From contig NZ_KI911782.1 in NCBI RefSeq assembly GCF_000515395.1, positions 4,210,697-4,274,696 of the forward strand: a stretch of 64,000 nucleotides of DNA, in the 5' to 3' direction. Below, in pieces: positions 36,725 to 45,059 of this stretch. Under the pieces are notes generated by a model, which was not told the origin of the DNA, did not search any database, and was given only the letters and a program-made list of their open reading frames with translations. The position numbers were made by a program, and so were the translations under genes. Numbering within the stretch: position 1 is the stretch's first letter; each line of letters begins with the position of its first letter. Source of the DNA: Jiangella gansuensis DSM 44835. Lineage in GTDB: Bacteria; Actinomycetota; Actinomycetes; Jiangellales; Jiangellaceae.

Positions 36725-37962
36725 GCAGCCCGGCATTGAAGGAGTTGTTGGAGTCAGCGCTGGCGGGTGAACCGGCACGGGGCGTGTCGGCTGACGCGGT
36801 CGTCGCCCGCGGCCGGGCTCGGCGGGCGCGTCGGTTGCGCCGTCGCGCCGGTGCGGGCGTGCTGGTGATCACCGCCGCGGCGGCCGGCTTGGCTCTGCCG
36901 TCGTCGCCCGTGTCGGTCGTGGACGCGGAAGTGGCGCAGGCACCGACCACCGGCGGCGTACGGGCCGACGCCGTCCTGTCGCCCGCGGTGGCCGACGACC
37001 CCGTGAAGCTGGAGATGTGGGAGGCCGTCGACGACGCGCTCCCAAGTGACGTGCGCCTGGTGGAGGATTCGTACGTCTATGGCGACACGCCGGGGCCTGG
37101 CCTGTATCTGAGCCTGGAGCGGGGCGACGTCAGGTTCAGCCTCAGCGTGTGGCTGCAGAACTCGCGGCCGGACCTCGCCGACTACCGGCCGTGCACGGAG
37201 CCGGAGCCACTGATGGGCGAGTCCAGCCTGTGGTCGGATTGTGAGCAAGGCGCGGACGACGACGGCCGCTGGCGCGTGGTGGGCAGCGACGACGGCCGGG
37301 ACACCTTTCTCATCCTCGACGGCGAACCCGCCGCGGTCGCGCTGCGTTGGGGCGTCAACTACGACGGCGCCGAGGTCGACGATCAAGGGATGCCGCTGGA
37401 GACCAAGACCGCGCTGACCGAGGCCGAGGCGGACCGGGTCGCCGATGCCGTCTGGTCGGTCGGCGCGCGGCACACACCGGCCGAGCTGGTCAGCGGTGTG
37501 GACCTGGAGGCGACGTCCGGCGCTGCATGGGCACAGATCGAGGCGGCCCTCGAAGAGGCGTTCGGCCAGCTGACCGTCGTCGAGCCCGTCGACGGCGAGG
37601 TGCGGGCCTCGGCCGGCGGCGTGGACGTCCAGACCGGCCTGGTGTCGGCTACCTACGAGACGGCCGACGGGGTGCGAGTCGACGTCGCCGTGGCGCAGAA
37701 GGACCGGCTCTATGAGCCGATGTGCATCGAGCGGTACGGCGAATGCTCGCTGTTCCCCGGCGCAGTCCACGCCTTCGGCACGGGGGACCCGGCCGCCGGA
37801 CAGGCCGCGAGCGGCACGCTGGGCCAGCGAGGCACGCTGGTGGTCCGCACCGATGCGGCGAGCCCAGAGCTGGAGGCCGCGGTCAACCGGGCCAACGTGG
37901 CGGCGATGCAGGCGGTGCCGTTCCTGGGCGACGAGCCGTTTCCGTTGCCGGACGAGATGTAG
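36721..37962 (+). CDS. Anti-sigma-like single-pass membrane protein, twin 2
   Basis: This 413-aa protein has the same build as twin 1. SSPALKELLESALAGEPARG is followed by a basic RARRARRLRRRAG, one membrane helix (GVLVITAAAAGLALPSS, near residue 45) and a large acidic outer domain. Conserved outer-domain features shared with twin 1 include LQNSRPDLADYRPCTEPEP (twin 1 has LQEARPDLPEFQPCREPAE), the CEQGADDDGRWRVVG block (twin 1: CEQGYDDDSRWRIVG), and a late Cys pair (MCIERYGEC; twin 1: LCTADASGAC). The cysteines could form disulfides outside the cell. The overall sequence has diverged much more than the sigma factors. Confidence 0.8.
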   Translation: MSSPALKELLESALAGEPARGVSADAVVARGRARRARRLRRRAGAGVLVITAAAAGLALPSSPVSVVDAEVAQAPTTGGVRADAVLSPAVADDPVKLEMWEAVDDALPSDVRLVEDSYVYGDTPGPGLYLSLERGDVRFSLSVWLQNSRPDLADYRPCTEPEPLMGESSLWSDCEQGADDDGRWRVVGSDDGRDTFLILDGEPAAVALRWGVNYDGAEVDDQGMPLETKTALTEAEADRVADAVWSVGARHTPAELVSGVDLEATSGAAWAQIEAALEEAFGQLTVVEPVDGEVRASAGGVDVQTGLVSATYETADGVRVDVAVAQKDRLYEPMCIERYGECSLFPGAVHAFGTGDPAAGQAASGTLGQRGTLVVRTDAASPELEAAVNRANVAAMQAVPFLGDEPFPLPDEM

Positions 37963-37963
37963 C

Positions 37964-38794
37964 TCAGCCGGCCAGGATCTCGACCTCGTCGCCGACGCGG
38001 ACCACACCGGCGCCGTCGGGCACGAGGTTGAGGCCGAACCAGACCTTGCCGTCCCAGCGCCGGTGCCGCGCCAGGGTGCGCAGCGGCTCCTTGCCCCTGC
38101 TCAGGGTGTCGGGGTCGATGGTCGTCAGGACGCACCGGTCGCACAGCTTCACCGCCCGGAACGGCACGCCGCCGATGCGGATCCGGTGCCAGGTGTCCTC
38201 CTCGAACGCGGACGACCCGTCGACGACGACGTTGGGCCGGAACCGGCGCATCGGTAGCGGCTCGCTCGGCGGTGTCTCGCCGCGCAGCAACGCCTCTTCG
38301 ACGACCCAGTCCTCGAGTTGCCGCAGCGACGCCGTCGTGGTGACCATCAGCGGGTAGGCGTCGGCGAAGCTGACCCGGTCGGTGGCGCGACCGTACTGCG
38401 GGTCGACCGGGCGGCGGTCGGGGTCGTCGAGCCAGACCAGCCGGACGTTCTGACCGAGCAGTTCGCTCAACCAGTCATCGGCGTCGCCGCCGGGATGTAC
38501 GGCGTCCAGCTTCGACCGCCACACCTGCACCGGCAGCAGGTCGTCGCAGCCGGCCGCGTCCACGTCCACGTCACCGGCGTGCGGGCCGGACAACCTCACC
38601 CGGCCGACACCGAGCGCCGTCGCCGTCACGGTCAGCAGTGCCGGCACGACACGGGCGGTGACCACGAAGCCGTCGACGTCGACCACCATCCAGCGCCGGT
38701 CGTGCCGCAGCCCCCACGGTTCGACGGCGGCCTCGTCGACCGGTCGGAGCCGGGTCGATTTGACGGGGGAGAGGTTGAGTCCGGCGACACGCAC
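37964..38794 (-). CDS. MOSC domain protein (mARC/YcbX type)
   Basis: This 276-aa protein has an N-terminal MOSC_N beta-barrel, AGLNLSPVKSTRLRPVDEAAVEPWGLRHDR (core WGLRHDRRWMVVDVDG). The MOSC domain follows with ADAYPLMVTTTASLRQL, RRFRPNVVVDGSSAFEED and the key VKLCDRCVLTTIDPDT, whose cysteine binds the molybdenum cofactor in mARC/YcbX proteins. It probably acts in reduction of N-hydroxylated compounds or in molybdenum-sulfur chemistry. There is no fused ferredoxin domain, unlike YcbX. It starts with GTG 9 nt after the upstream kinase stop, so the two are probably co-transcribed, and its end lies 1 nt from the convergent anti-sigma gene. Confidence 0.9.
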   Translation of the reverse strand: MRVAGLNLSPVKSTRLRPVDEAAVEPWGLRHDRRWMVVDVDGFVVTARVVPALLTVTATALGVGRVRLSGPHAGDVDVDAAGCDDLLPVQVWRSKLDAVHPGGDADDWLSELLGQNVRLVWLDDPDRRPVDPQYGRATDRVSFADAYPLMVTTTASLRQLEDWVVEEALLRGETPPSEPLPMRRFRPNVVVDGSSAFEEDTWHRIRIGGVPFRAVKLCDRCVLTTIDPDTLSRGKEPLRTLARHRRWDGKVWFGLNLVPDGAGVVRVGDEVEILAG

Positions 38795-38803
38795 CCGCCC
38801 AAA

Positions 38804-39424
38804 CTAACCGAATGCGGCGTCGAGCCCGGGTGCCGTCTCGGCCACCACCTCACGCTGGGGGTCGTGCGGCACCGGGGAGGCGGTGGCGATCCGCAGGTCG
38901 GCCCGCTCGCGGGTGCGTTCGGCGGCGAACAGCGCGTCCTCCTGGCGCGCCCAGCGTTCCCAGTGTGGCCGGAAGCCGTCGCCGTCGCGGGCGAAGCCGC
39001 GAGCCTGCCGCACGTCGTGTGGGGCGTCCAGCCAGATGATCATGGCCAGGGCGGCGGCGCCCGGGGTGGAGCCGCTGCCGCAGCCCTCGACGAGCAACGT
39101 CGGCGCGGGAGGGACGTCCACCCATTCCGCGTACGCGTCCGCGTACCAGTCCCAGCGGCGGTACCTCGCCTGCCGGCCCGCCGCCAGCGGTAGCAGGACC
39201 TCGTCGGCGACGGTGCGGGCCGCCGCGGCCAGGCCGTCCCAGCCGGGATAGAGATCGTCCATGTGCACGACCGGCGCGTCGTCGAGCCGGGCCGACAGCT
39301 GCGCGGCCAGCGTCGTCTTGCCCGAGCCGGCCGGCCCGTCAAGGGCCACCACCGTCGTCGGCCCGCGTCGCGGCGGGATCGCCCGGATGCGACTCGCCAG
39401 AGCGTCCAGCGTCAGCACACGCAC
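38804..39424 (-). CDS. Uridine kinase-like P-loop ATPase
   Basis: This 206-aa P-loop kinase has Walker A GPAGSGKTTLAAQL near residue 30. A VVHMDDLYPGWDGL segment resembles the phosphate-acceptor region of uridine kinases, and LLVEGCGSG is the Walker B-like strand. The acceptor nucleoside cannot be told. The GTG at 39424 is used because the alternative ATG at 39451 lies inside a 16-bp palindrome that more likely belongs to the previous transcript. It is encoded just before the MOSC gene on the same strand. Confidence 0.8.
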   Translation of the reverse strand: MRVLTLDALASRIRAIPPRRGPTTVVALDGPAGSGKTTLAAQLSARLDDAPVVHMDDLYPGWDGLAAAARTVADEVLLPLAAGRQARYRRWDWYADAYAEWVDVPPAPTLLVEGCGSGSTPGAAALAMIIWLDAPHDVRQARGFARDGDGFRPHWERWARQEDALFAAERTRERADLRIATASPVPHDPQREVVAETAPGLDAAFG

Positions 39425-39444
39425 GGCTCGAGCGTACGCCCCGC

Positions 39445-39486
39445 TGATCATGTGAGTTCTTCGGCGCGACAGAACTCACATGATCA
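39445..39486 (-). terminator. TGATCA palindrome after PLP aldolase gene
   Basis: Perfect 16-bp arms (tgatcatgtgagttct and its complement at 39471-39486) flank a 10-nt loop. It lies 9 nt downstream of the aldolase stop on the minus strand and is the likely terminator of that gene. Confidence 0.7.
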
Positions 39487-39495
39487 AGGGAACGG

Positions 39496-40785
39496 CTAGA
39501 GGAACGTCTTGCCGTCGCCGCGGTAGGTGGCGACGGTGTCGACCAGCCGCTCGCCGCGCACCAGGTAGTAGGAGTCGAACCGCTCGGCCAGCTCGCCGGC
39601 CTTGCCGTGCCGGAACCAGACGCGGTCGCCGATGGCGAGGTCGTCGGCGGGGGAACCGAGCAGCGGCGTCTGTGCCTCACCGGCGCCCTCGGACCGGTCC
39701 AGCGCCAGACCTTCCGGCAGCCACGGCACCGGCAGCCGGTCCTCGCCGGCCGCGCCGCTGGCGATGTAGCCGCCCCCGGCGACGGTGACGATGCCCGGCC
39801 CGGGGCGGCGCACCACCGGCACCGCGAAGAACGCCGCCGGTCGCGGTGAGAAGCTGGTGTAGCCGTCGAACAGGCGCGGAGCCAGCAGCGCGGAGCCGGC
39901 GGTGACCTCGGTGATGGACAGGTCCGAGACGGTGCGTTCGACCGAGCCGCTGCCGCCGCCGTTGACGAACTCGAGGTCGGCGAACTTGCGGACCGCCTCG
40001 ACCGCGGCGATGCGCCGCTCGGTCAGCTCGGCCCAGGACCGGCGTTGCACCGACCGGATCAGCCGCCCCCGCCATGCCCGGCCGGGCGGGTCGTCCTGGA
40101 CGCCGGCGATCTGCGACTCGTACCCCATCAGCCCGACCAGCCGGAAGCCCGGCCGCGACTGCACCACCTGGGCCAGCCGCACGATGTCGTCGACGCTGTG
40201 CAGCGGCGAGCGTTTCGCCCCGACCCGGACCCGGCCGCCCGCCGGCCGCCACGACAGGTCGAGTTCGAGGGCGACCCGCACGTCGGCCCGGCCGTCCGCG
40301 GGCGCGACAGCGTCCACCAGGTCGAGCTGGGCGACGTCGTCGACCATGAGCGTGACGGCGTCGGCGAGCTCCTCGTCGCCGGCCAGCCGGGCCAGCCCGC
40401 GCCGGTCGGCGCTCGGGTAGCCGACGACGACGTCGCGCGACAGCTCGGTGCCCGCCAGCCACAGGGCCTCGGCCAGAGTCAGTGCGAGCACACCGTGGTA
40501 CCCGTCGCGGCCGAGCACGTCACGCAGCAGCGACCGGCTGCGCACCGACTTACTGGCCACCCGGATCGGTTTGCCCGCGGCCCGGCGCACCAGATCGGCG
40601 GCGTTGACGTCCCAGGCGTCCATGTCGATGGCGGCGAGCGGGGCCTCGAAACCGGAGGTCGCCGTGTTGAGCCGGTGACGCAGGTCGGCGCGGGAACTCG
40701 CCGGAGGTGGCGCGGGCGCGGACTCCGTCTCCGGCGGCGGGGGCGGGACGTCTGACGCGGCGGCGTCGGGCACGGTGATCTCCAC
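39496..40785 (-). CDS. Fold-type III PLP amino acid deaminase/aldolase
   Basis: This 429-aa protein resembles the alanine-racemase-N/D-threonine-aldolase group. After a Pro-rich N-terminal tail, PLAAIDMDAWDVNAADLVRRA opens the barrel (core AAIDMDAWDVNAADLVRRA). The lysine in KPIRVASKSVRSRSLL is the expected PLP Schiff base. GLMGYESQIAG and EFVNGGGSGSVE bind the PLP phosphate. The C-terminal domain includes IVTVAGGGYIASG and DRVWFRHGKAGELAERFD, with the histidine typical of the metal-dependent D-threonine aldolase fold. The substrate is unknown; proteins of this type are often called amino acid deaminase/aldolase. Confidence 0.85.
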   Translation of the reverse strand: MEITVPDAAASDVPPPPPETESAPAPPPASSRADLRHRLNTATSGFEAPLAAIDMDAWDVNAADLVRRAAGKPIRVASKSVRSRSLLRDVLGRDGYHGVLALTLAEALWLAGTELSRDVVVGYPSADRRGLARLAGDEELADAVTLMVDDVAQLDLVDAVAPADGRADVRVALELDLSWRPAGGRVRVGAKRSPLHSVDDIVRLAQVVQSRPGFRLVGLMGYESQIAGVQDDPPGRAWRGRLIRSVQRRSWAELTERRIAAVEAVRKFADLEFVNGGGSGSVERTVSDLSITEVTAGSALLAPRLFDGYTSFSPRPAAFFAVPVVRRPGPGIVTVAGGGYIASGAAGEDRLPVPWLPEGLALDRSEGAGEAQTPLLGSPADDLAIGDRVWFRHGKAGELAERFDSYYLVRGERLVDTVATYRGDGKTFL

Positions 40786-40894
40786 AGCGAATCCTTACCA
40801 GATCGGGACGATCGTGGCCATGGGGGCAACGCCGGCAATCGGCGTGTGCACACCATCCTGCCGCAGGTTACTGGAGTGCCCCATGGGACGCCCT

Positions 40895-40900
40895 TAGGCT
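40895..40900 (+). promoter_or_regulatory. Candidate -10 box (leaderless) for SixA-like gene
   Basis: TAGGCT lies 7 nt before the GTG start at 40908, with no ribosome binding site between. Confidence 0.5.
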
Positions 40901-40907
40901 GGCGGAT

Positions 40908-41417
40908 GTGGCGAGGACCCTGGTACTGATCCGGCACTCCAAGGCGGCATCCCCTAACGGGGTGCCCGATCACGAACGCCCGCTGACCGAGGAGGGCCGC
41001 CGCGACGCGCCCGCGGTCGGCCGCTGGCTGCGGGCCCAAGGGGTCTCGCCGCAGGTCGCGATGGTGTCCGCGGCGCTGCGTACGCGGCAGACGTTCGAGC
41101 TGATGGCCGCCGAGCTGCCCGACCCGCCGGAACCGGTCGTCACCGACGACGTCTACTACGCCGGAGCCGGTGACCTGCTCGAGATGGTCCGCGCGCTGCC
41201 GGGCGACGCGTCCAGCGCGATGATCGTGGCGCACAACCCCGGCATCGGGATGCTCGCGGGCGCCTTGGACGATGGCGCGTCGACGGTTCCGGCCAGTGAC
41301 CGGCCGCGCGGCGGGTTCCCGACGTCGTCGGTGGCGGTGTTCTCCGTCGACGGCGACTGGGCGGCGCTCGACCCCGGTGCGGCGCGACTGGTCGCGTTCA
41401 CCGTCGCCCGCGGCTGA
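40908..41417 (+). CDS. SixA-like histidine phosphatase
   Basis: This 169-aa histidine-phosphatase family protein starts TLVLIRHSKAASPNG, where RHS replaces the classical RHG, as is usual in SixA. DHERPLTEEGRRDAPAVGRWL, SAALRTRQTFELMA and IVAHNPGIGMLAGAL supply the remaining catalytic Arg, Glu and second His. The substrate may be a phosphohistidine protein, but small phosphate esters cannot be excluded. It converges with serB; palindromic copy C lies between them. Confidence 0.9.
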   Translation: MARTLVLIRHSKAASPNGVPDHERPLTEEGRRDAPAVGRWLRAQGVSPQVAMVSAALRTRQTFELMAAELPDPPEPVVTDDVYYAGAGDLLEMVRALPGDASSAMIVAHNPGIGMLAGALDDGASTVPASDRPRGGFPTSSVAVFSVDGDWAALDPGAARLVAFTVARG

Positions 41418-41427
41418 CAGAGATCAG

Positions 41428-41508
41428 ACGTCCATCATGGGTGCTACCGCCTCACCAGGCAAGCATTCCTGTGGGTGCGGGAAGACCCATGGTGGACGTG
41501 ATCATTTC
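41428..41508. repeat. Dispersed palindromic element, copy C
   Basis: The outer arms acgtccatcatgggt (41428-41442) and acccatggtggacgt (41485-41499) pair with one mismatch. They are followed by gatcattt. Compared with copies A and B, this copy keeps the outer arm on both sides and has a more diverged core (ctcaccaggcaagcattcctgtg). It lies between the convergent SixA and serB genes. Confidence 0.7.
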
Positions 41509-41539
41509 CGGACCACCAACGGGAGCCCGGGGAACGGGG

Positions 41540-42763
41540 TCAGCGGACGGGTGGGGCGGGCGTGGGACTGCCGTCGGCGGCGTCGGCGGCCTCGATGTCG
41601 TCGCGGCTGATGCCCAGCAGGTAGAGGATCGCGTCGAGGTACGGGACGTTGACCGCGGTGTCGGCGGCGCTGCGGACCACCGGCTTGGCGTTGAACGCGA
41701 TGCCGAGGCCGGCCGCGGCGATCATGTCGAGGTCGTTGGCGCCGTCGCCGACCGCCACCGTCTGCGACAGCGGGATGCCTTCGGCGGCGGCGAACCGGGC
41801 CAGCGCGTCGGCCTTCCCGGCCCGGTCGAGCACCGGCCCCACCACCCGCCCGGTGAGGACCCCATCGACGATCTCCAGGGTGTTGGCGGCGGCGTAGTCG
41901 ATGCCCAGCTCGACGGCCAGCTCGCCGGTGATCTGCGTGAACCCGCCGCTGACGATGGCGCAGCGGTAGTCCAGCCGCTTCAGGGTGCGGATCAGTGTCC
42001 GCGCGCCCGGTGTCAGCTGAACCGCGGCGCGCACCTCGGCCACGGCCGACGCCGGCAGCCCGGCCAGCAGCCGCACCCGCTCGCGCAATGACGCCGCGAA
42101 GTCCAGCTCGCCCGCCATCGCCCGCGACGTCACCTCGGCCACTTGGTCCAGCACGCCGGCGTGTTCGGCGAGCATCTCGATGACCTCGCCCTGCACCAGC
42201 GTGGAGTCGACGTCCATGACGACCAGCCGCTTGGCCCGGCGGATCAGCCCGGACGGCTGGACGGCGACGTCGACGCCCTCAGCGAGCGCGACGGCGGCGA
42301 GGTCGGCCTTGAGCCGGTCGGGGTCGGCGCCGGACACCTCGAACTCGATGGAGGTGACCGGATACGACGCCAACCGCACGATGCGGTCGATGTTGGCGCC
42401 GGCGGCCGCGACGACGCCGGCCAGCGCGCCCAACGCGCCCGGACGCAGGGGGAAGCCCAGAACGGTGACGTGCGCGCGTCCCGGCGGCCGGCGATGGTCG
42501 CCGTGCCCGGCCGTGACCTCGATGTCGACGCCGAGCCGGGTGCTCAGGTCGGCCAGGGAACGGCGCAGCGGCACGTCTCCGGACGGCTCGTCGAGCAGGA
42601 TGGCCAGCACGAGCCGGCCGCGGACGGTCACCTGCTCGACGTCCAGCACCTCGACGTCGTGGGCGGAGAGGGCCGCGAACAGCTGCGCGGTCAGACCCGG
42701 GCGGTCGCGGCCGGTGAGCGTGACCAGCAGCGTGCGGGGAGGGGGTTCTGGTGGAAGGCTCAT
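41540..42763 (-). CDS. serB: Phosphoserine phosphatase SerB
   Basis: This 407-aa enzyme makes serine from phosphoserine. Two ACT-type regulatory domains come first: RTLLVTLTGRDRPGLTAQLF, and VTVLGFPLRPGALGALAGVV from about residue 100. The HAD domain follows with motif I VMDVDSTLVQGEVIEMLA (nucleophile Asp), AIVSGGFTQITGELA (motif II) and VAVGDGANDLDMIAAAGLG (motif IV). The ATG at 42763 gives a start just before the first ACT strand. The upstream gene on the same strand ends 34 nt away, so they may form an operon. Confidence 0.94.
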   Translation of the reverse strand: MSLPPEPPPRTLLVTLTGRDRPGLTAQLFAALSAHDVEVLDVEQVTVRGRLVLAILLDEPSGDVPLRRSLADLSTRLGVDIEVTAGHGDHRRPPGRAHVTVLGFPLRPGALGALAGVVAAAGANIDRIVRLASYPVTSIEFEVSGADPDRLKADLAAVALAEGVDVAVQPSGLIRRAKRLVVMDVDSTLVQGEVIEMLAEHAGVLDQVAEVTSRAMAGELDFAASLRERVRLLAGLPASAVAEVRAAVQLTPGARTLIRTLKRLDYRCAIVSGGFTQITGELAVELGIDYAAANTLEIVDGVLTGRVVGPVLDRAGKADALARFAAAEGIPLSQTVAVGDGANDLDMIAAAGLGIAFNAKPVVRSAADTAVNVPYLDAILYLLGISRDDIEAADAADGSPTPAPPVR

Positions 42764-42797
42764 CGCAGGGCCCAACGCTATCGTGACGTGGGAGCCG

Positions 42798-43547
42798 TCA
42801 TGCCAGCGCGTTGCAGGCGGCGGCCAGCGCGGCTCGGGACGTCCGCTCCAGCGGAGTCAACGCGGAACGGCGCGACGCCGCGTCGACGGCGGTGACCGCG
42901 CCGCCGTCGTCGTCGAGGGCGAACCGGACGACGGCGAGCAGCCGGACGCTGCGTGCGGCCACGGCCTGCGCCTGGGCGGGGAAGCCGCGCGGCAGCGGCT
43001 CGGACTCACGGTTGGCCCGGACGTCGCCGAGTAGCGCCTCGACCTCCGGCCGCCATGACGGCACGTCCAGGTCGGTGAGGGTGGAACCAGCTGCCAGCAG
43101 CGCCGACGTCAGTTCGCGGTCGGCCTCGGCCAGCGGCGGCCCGGCGGGCGGCGGTTCGGCCGGCCGGCACATCCAGGTGACGAAATGGCCTTGGTCGCCG
43201 GGCGGGCCGAACGCCCGCACGTCGGGGACCAGCGCGTACGGAGCACCGTCGGCGATGACGGCCTCGCCGGCGTCGATGGCGTAGCCGTTGAAATCGGCCG
43301 GGCCGCCCAGGCCGGTGGGATCGCCGGGGGCCGGCAGCGCGACCCGCAGCGACCGGGCGCCGGCGTCGCGCAGCGCACGCAGCGCCTCGCTCAGCCCGAC
43401 GGCGCCGGTGGTGCCGGGGATGTCGACGGCGTCGTGCGGCTCGTCGTCGCCGTGCACCCGGTCCACGACGTCGTCGATGCTGGCGTCGCCGCGCAGCCAG
43501 GCAGCCGACCAGGCCGCGAGGCGCGCGGATCGAGGCAGGGTGACCAT
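42798..43547 (-). CDS. Conserved hypothetical protein next to serB
   Basis: I do not recognise a named domain in this 249-aa protein. It is Ala-rich with a clear reading frame. Notable segments are LPRSARLAAWSAAWLRGDAS, ALRALRDAGARSLRVALPAPGDP, EAVIADGAPYALVPDVR and a C-terminal TPLERTSRAALAAACNAL. There is no signal peptide or membrane helix, so it should be cytoplasmic. It is divergent from an ABC ATPase gene and lies upstream of serB on the same strand. The codon pattern matches its neighbours, so it is a real gene of unknown role. Confidence 0.75.
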   Translation of the reverse strand: MVTLPRSARLAAWSAAWLRGDASIDDVVDRVHGDDEPHDAVDIPGTTGAVGLSEALRALRDAGARSLRVALPAPGDPTGLGGPADFNGYAIDAGEAVIADGAPYALVPDVRAFGPPGDQGHFVTWMCRPAEPPPAGPPLAEADRELTSALLAAGSTLTDLDVPSWRPEVEALLGDVRANRESEPLPRGFPAQAQAVAARSVRLLAVVRFALDDDGGAVTAVDAASRRSALTPLERTSRAALAAACNALA

Positions 43548-43573
43548 GGCCCAAGAGCCTACGACCCGCCCGC

Positions 43574-43579
43574 TAGAGT
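43574..43579 (+). promoter_or_regulatory. Candidate -10 box for ABC ATPase gene
   Basis: TAGAGT lies in the 102-bp divergent gap, 70 nt before the ATG. The gene has a gagggag ribosome binding site, so this would be a leadered transcript. Confidence 0.35.
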
Positions 43580-43649
43580 CGTGCGGGGGTTTCGCGGCGA
43601 GCGCAGCCTGCCGCCCCGTATCCGTTCTGCGAGGGAGCCGGTCTCAGCC

Positions 43650-44459
43650 ATGTCCGACGTGCTCGAACTTGCCGACGTCACACTCGTGCGCTCGGGGAGC
43701 CGGTTGCTCGACCAGATCACCTGGTCGGTCGCCGATGGCGACCGGTGGGTGATCCTCGGGCCCAACGGCGCCGGCAAGACGACCCTGCTGCAGATCGCCG
43801 CCGCGCAGATGCACCCCACCAGCGGGTACACCGCGGTCCTGGGTGAGCTGCTGGGCGGGGTGGACGTGTTCGAGCTGCGGCCGCGCATCGGGCTCACCAG
43901 CGCGGCGCTGGCCGAGCGCATCCCGCGCGACGAGTCGGTGCTCGACGTGGTGCGGACCGCCGCGTACGCCGTCGTCGGCCGGTGGCGCGAGGCCTACGAC
44001 GACGTCGACGACGAGCGCGCCCGCTGGCTGCTGGAGCGCATGGGCATCGCGCACCTGTCCAGCCGGACGTTCGGCACCCTGTCGGAGGGTGAGCGCAAGC
44101 GCACCCAGCTGGCCCGCGCGCTGATGGCCGACCCGGAGCTGCTGCTGCTGGACGAGCCCACCGCCGGCCTCGACCTGGGCGGCCGCGAGACGCTGGTCGC
44201 CACCATGGGCGAGATCGCAGCCGACCCCGCCTCGCCGGCGACCGTGCTGGTGACGCACCACGTCGAGGAGATCCCACCCGGGTTCACCCACGCGATGCTG
44301 CTGGCCTCGGGCCAGGTGGTGGCGGCGGGGCCGATCGGTGACACGTTGACCGACGCGAACCTGAGCTCCTGCTTCGGTCTGCCGCTGCGGGTGACCCACG
44401 ACGACGGACGGTGGGGAGCTCGGGCCGTGGCCAACGGAGTCCGTGGGGTCACGAATTGA
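43650..44459 (+). CDS. ABC-type ATPase (stand-alone, ModF/YlmA-like)
   Basis: This 269-aa ATPase has Walker A GPNGAGKTTLLQ near residue 38. The signature is LSEGERKRTQLARAL (LSEGE instead of LSGGQ), Walker B is LLLLDEPTAGLD, and the switch histidine lies in VLVTHHVEEIPPGFTHAML. No permease gene is adjacent. Proteins of this type with HHVEEIP-like ends are found as single genes in many actinobacteria and may serve an unlinked permease. gagggag precedes the ATG. Confidence 0.9.
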   Translation: MSDVLELADVTLVRSGSRLLDQITWSVADGDRWVILGPNGAGKTTLLQIAAAQMHPTSGYTAVLGELLGGVDVFELRPRIGLTSAALAERIPRDESVLDVVRTAAYAVVGRWREAYDDVDDERARWLLERMGIAHLSSRTFGTLSEGERKRTQLARALMADPELLLLDEPTAGLDLGGRETLVATMGEIAADPASPATVLVTHHVEEIPPGFTHAMLLASGQVVAAGPIGDTLTDANLSSCFGLPLRVTHDDGRWGARAVANGVRGVTN

Positions 44460-44481
44460 GCCGGATGTGGCCGGGACCGAA

Positions 44482-44487
44482 TAAGCT
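44482..44487 (+). promoter_or_regulatory. Candidate -10 box (leaderless) for NfeD gene
   Basis: TAAGCT lies 6 nt before the ATG at 44494, with no ribosome binding site between. Confidence 0.4.
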
Positions 44488-44493
44488 GGTGCC

Positions 44494-44961
44494 ATGGAGG
44501 CCTTCTGGGACTGGCTGACCGACCACGAGTGGGTCGCCTGGCTGGGCCTCGCCTTCGTGCTGGGCATCGTGGAGACCGCGACGCTCGACCTGATCTTCCT
44601 CATGCTGGCCGGCGGCGCGCTGGGCGGGGCCCTCGCCGCACTGGTCGGCGTCGACGCGTTGTGGCTGCAGATGGTCGTGGCCGCTGCCGTCAGCGTCGCG
44701 CTGCTGGGGTTCGTCCGGCCGGTCGCGAAGCGGCACATGCGCACCAGCGGCAGCGCCCGTACCGGAGTCGCGGCGCTGGTCGGGCGCAAGGGTGTGGTCG
44801 TCGAAACCGTCGACGCCGAGCGCGGCCTGATCAAGCTCGCGGGGGAGATCTGGACGGCGCGCAGTTACGACGGCACGTCGGTCATCGAGGCGGGCCGCGA
44901 CGTCGATGTCATCGAAATACAGGGCGCCACGGCGCTGGTGTTCGACGCCGATCCACGCTGA
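44494..44961 (+). CDS. NfeD-like membrane protein
   Basis: This 155-aa protein has two or three N-terminal membrane helices (WLGLAFVLGIVETATLDLIFLMLAGGALGG, core LGLAFVLGIVETATLDLIFL; and WLQMVVAAAVSVALLGFV). A small OB-fold domain follows, GRKGVVVETVDAERGLIKLAGEIWTARSYDG (core GLIKLAGEIWTARSYDG). This is the short NfeD1b type. NfeD proteins partner with SPFH/stomatin proteins in membrane microdomains, and such a gene follows directly at 45060. Confidence 0.92.
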   Translation: MEAFWDWLTDHEWVAWLGLAFVLGIVETATLDLIFLMLAGGALGGALAALVGVDALWLQMVVAAAVSVALLGFVRPVAKRHMRTSGSARTGVAALVGRKGVVVETVDAERGLIKLAGEIWTARSYDGTSVIEAGRDVDVIEIQGATALVFDADPR

Positions 44962-45005
44962 TCCGGCAGTCCGGCTCGGGCCGGTCAGCCGGCTGATAGG
45001 TTGAT

Positions 45006-45026
45006 CCGCACGACTCGATCGTGCGG
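45006..45026 (+). other. Hairpin in the leader of the SPFH gene
   Basis: ccgcacga and tcgtgcgg (8-bp arms) flank a 5-nt loop. It lies between a TAGGTT -10-like box (44997-45002) and the SPFH start. It could be a weak terminator for the NfeD gene or a leader structure. Confidence 0.4.
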
Positions 45027-45059
45027 GTGTGAGGCGCCCCGAGCTGCGGAAGGTCATTC

